This document shows positions 61,934 to 64,000 of a stretch of 64,000 nt of DNA, one piece after another (positions within the stretch are counted from its first letter, which is position 1; every line of letters begins with the position of its first letter). A program made the position numbers and the translations under genes. The stretch comes from Pontibacillus yanchengensis Y32 (GTDB taxonomy: Bacteria; Bacillota; Bacilli; Bacillales; BH030062), in the NCBI RefSeq assembly GCF_000770635.1, contig NZ_AVBF01000003.1, forward strand, positions 85,743 to 149,742, read 5' to 3'. The notes under the pieces were generated by a model. It saw only the letters and a program-made list of their open reading frames with translations. It was not told the DNA's origin and made no database searches.

Positions 61934-62708
61934 AAGTGTTGTATCTCCAAAGAAAAAGCTAAGAAACATTCTAATCGTCTTAATAATTCTATCTCTTTAT
62001 ACATTTAGTTCCATTCAAACAAGTTCATTCCTAACACAATTCAATGCAGAGTTTTTTCAAAATGTAGGCCGTATGATTGGAAAAATGTGGCCACCAAGAA
62101 TAGGATTCGCAAGCGCAGTATGGCCAAAGCTAGCAGAAACGATACATATGGCAGTAATCGGTACAACCATTGCCTGTATTTTTTGCTTACCATTAAGTGT
62201 ATTGGCTGCGAATAATATCAATCAAAATAAATACTTATATTCTACAACGAAGTTCCTACTAAATGTACTACGGACAATTCCTGAACTATTGCTAGCTGTT
62301 ATATTCGTAAGCCTTGTAGGAATTGGTGTCTTCCCAGGTATTCTAGCTCTTACTTTCTTTTCGCTTGGTATTCTAGCGAAATTATTGAGTGAGACCATCG
62401 AGAGTATTGATATGAGTCAAGTGGAAGCCATGCGAGCTTCTGGCGGAAATACGATTCAAGTTATTCGTTTTGCAGTCCTTCCGCAAATCTTACCGCAGTT
62501 CACCTCATTCTCTCTATATGTATTTGAAATTAATATTCGCGCGTCTGTTGTGCTAGGTTTCGTTGGAGCTGGAGGGATTGGTTTATTACTAAATCAACAA
62601 ATCGCCTTTTTCAATTACAAAAATGCCATGGCGCTCACGTTAATTATTTATGTCGTTGTCGTGTCAATTGATTATATAAGTAATAAAATAAGGGAGGCTC
62701 TCTTATGA
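61878..62708 (+). CDS. phnE: Phosphonate-type ABC transporter permease PhnE (first)
   Basis: A 276-residue permease with about six membrane segments and the EAA-type loop VEAMRASGGNTIQVIRFAVLP. The ATG at 61878 follows GAGGGGGGTC and lies within phnC, out of frame with it. Operon member with phnD and phnC. Confidence 0.9.
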   Translation: MSQSHLSTQRTNLHKPEIKSVVSPKKKLRNILIVLIILSLYTFSSIQTSSFLTQFNAEFFQNVGRMIGKMWPPRIGFASAVWPKLAETIHMAVIGTTIACIFCLPLSVLAANNINQNKYLYSTTKFLLNVLRTIPELLLAVIFVSLVGIGVFPGILALTFFSLGILAKLLSETIESIDMSQVEAMRASGGNTIQVIRFAVLPQILPQFTSFSLYVFEINIRASVVLGFVGAGGIGLLLNQQIAFFNYKNAMALTLIIYVVVVSIDYISNKIREALL

Positions 62709-63532
62709 ATTCAGAAACAAACACACTACCTCCCCGGCCCAAGCAAAGCAAAACTTCTCTATTAAAAAAATATGGACTTGGCCTAGGATTTCTAGCGCTT
62801 ATCATTTGGTCTATTATGGGGACGAATGAAAAAGTAGATTGGACTAGAGTATTTAGCATGCGAACAATAGAAAACATGGATCGTGTGATACCTAAGCTGT
62901 TTCAGCCCACTCTCGATAAACTCGATCGAGTACTTGAATTAATGCTCGAAACATTGCTTATTGCCTTTACAGGTTCCTTTATGGCCTCTATTTTAGCTAT
63001 CCCACTCGGATTTCTTACTGCTAAGAATATGATGGGCAACTCGTTAGCTGGCCGTATCGCTAACTTTATTTGCAAGTTGTTTTTAAATGCCGTTCGTACA
63101 TTCCCTGAAATTCTTTTAGCACTTATTTTTGTAGCATCCATTGGCCCTAGCCCCTTTGCTGGTGTGTTAGCAATAGCCATAGGCTCTACAGGAATGCTTG
63201 GAAAGCTATATGGTGAAGTTATCGAAACAATTGATATGCAGGTTGTCGAAGCAATGGAAGCAAATGGAGCCAATAAAATCCAAACCCTTTTCTATGGAAT
63301 CATTCCACAGATTTTACCCGACTTTCTTAGCTATGCTATCTACCGCTTCGAAATCGACGTAAGAGCCTCCACTATCCTCGGTATTATAGGGGCAGGTGGA
63401 ATTGGGACACTAATCGTTATTTCTCAGAAGAACCGAAACTGGGATGAAGTCAGCTTAATTCTGATTGTCATAATCATCTCCGTTACCATTATTGATCTTA
63501 TTAGTGCTCAAATACGAAAGCGTTTAGTATAG
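62705..63532 (+). CDS. phnE: Phosphonate-type ABC transporter permease PhnE (second)
   Basis: A 275-residue permease paralogous to the gene before it, with which it shares EAM..GANKIQTLFYGIIPQILPD and the segment FEIDVRASTILGIIGAGGIG. ATGA overlap with phnE1. The pair presumably forms the heterodimeric channel. Confidence 0.9.
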   Translation: MNSETNTLPPRPKQSKTSLLKKYGLGLGFLALIIWSIMGTNEKVDWTRVFSMRTIENMDRVIPKLFQPTLDKLDRVLELMLETLLIAFTGSFMASILAIPLGFLTAKNMMGNSLAGRIANFICKLFLNAVRTFPEILLALIFVASIGPSPFAGVLAIAIGSTGMLGKLYGEVIETIDMQVVEAMEANGANKIQTLFYGIIPQILPDFLSYAIYRFEIDVRASTILGIIGAGGIGTLIVISQKNRNWDEVSLILIVIIISVTIIDLISAQIRKRLV

Positions 63533-63572
63533 AATAAAGATTAAAGCAACTTATTAGCCCCTAAAATTAGCT

Positions 63573-63619
63573 AATCAAAACCTCTCGGTGAATAGTTATA
63601 TCGCTGAGAGGTTTTGATT
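63573..63619 (+). terminator. Terminator of phnDCEE
   Basis: A perfect 14-bp stem AATCAAAACCTCTC/GAGAGGTTTTGATT. After it, 63620-64000 has no gene, only the R2 copy and flanks. Confidence 0.85.
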
Positions 63620-63653
63620 TAGATAATGTAGGGGCATGCATATTCTAATATAG

Positions 63654-63866
63654 CCCCATTATGTTGAAGACTTGGAATCGAGATATATTAGGATAGGTCC
63701 GATACTTTAAAATCATTAGGGTTGGGTGGGAAACAACTCGCGTCCTGCGGGCGAGCTGGCAAGCTACCTTCGGGGAAAACACCCTCAGGGGATCTTGCCT
63801 ACCTCTTTCTCCCGCGGGAGTCTCGTCGTTTCCCACCCAACCCTGCCAATATGTTGCGATCGGACC
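63654..63866 (+). repeat. R2 element copy 4 with leader
   Basis: The same leader as at 54106 (CATTATGTTGAAGACTTGG) is followed by a 128-base core (63718-63845) AGGGTTGGGTGGGAAACAAC..GTTTCCCACCCAACCCT and a right flank CAATATGTTGCGATCGGACC. An outer GGTCCGAT/ATCGGACC pair brackets it. GGCCATGTTTCCGTTC at the window end is the inverse of a segment at 54317. Confidence 0.82.
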
Positions 63867-64000
63867 TACGGCTATAAGTAGTTCATCTTCTAATGTACAT
63901 ACCAAATAACGAACTCATGTCGTTCACGAATGCCCACTACTCTCATTAAGAAAATAGGCCACATTACCATCCCCACTCTAGACTGGCCATGTTTCCGTTC

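Noticed and set aside
63645..63905. 86-codon minus-strand frame in the last R2 copy
   Set aside because: Similar frames appear in the reverse R2 copy only because of the repeat; no RBS.

Overview
The window is an AT-rich chromosomal segment of a spore-forming, low-GC Gram-positive bacterium. It most likely comes from a moderately halophilic or marine Bacillaceae related to Pontibacillus, Halobacillus or Thalassobacillus; that placement is inferred from gene content and from very acidic lipoprotein linkers, not from a marker gene. No rRNA, tRNA, prophage, CRISPR array or defence island was seen.

The gene order follows the Bacillus subtilis yitU to yjcH region, read in reverse. From the left: a TAXI-type TRAP transporter (cut by the window edge) with its DUF1850 partner; a PgpA-like phosphatase; yjcH-yjcG-yjcF; a DUF421 membrane protein and a metallo-beta-lactamase-fold hydrolase. 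A spore-coat block follows (about 7.7-10.5 kb) with yjcA, a CotZ/CotY-like protein, CotO and three unrecognised small proteins, several behind good SigK-type promoters. Then come an EAL protein, fabI behind a FapR box, mgtE-yjbQ, a RodA-like protein, prpE, yjbO, nadK, relQ, yjbK, yjbI, spxH, the small RNA roxS (rsaE), a YizD-like peptide, pepF, coiA, cls, mecA, yjbE, yjbC-spx, and the oppABCDF oligopeptide importer. trpS has a tryptophan T-box. After it lie yjbA, an LCP-family cell-wall ligase, fabHF behind a second FapR box, med (without comZ), yjaV, yjaU, yjzD, yjzC, uppP, mobB-moaE-moaD, yitW-yitV-yitU and a phosphonate-type ABC importer (phnDCEE) sharing a PhoP-box-like region with a divergent HAD phosphatase.

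Functionally the block joins competence and proteolysis control (mecA, spx, spxH, coiA, med, opp), redox control (Rex-box/roxS, truncated haemoglobin), fatty-acid initiation and elongation (fabH, fabF, fabI, all under apparent FapR control), the alarmone synthase RelQ, envelope biogenesis (RodA-like, UppP, LCP, Cls) and spore-coat assembly.

Intergenic DNA is rich in repeats. There are modular elements starting GCGCAAGCGCC, long GC-rich hairpins, and a 179-bp element present three times, one copy split by a 178-bp MITE with a 7-bp target duplication. There are also GTCAGACCCC palindromes and an array of six 20-bp units. Several very short genes (36-59 codons) were found by reading the sequence directly.
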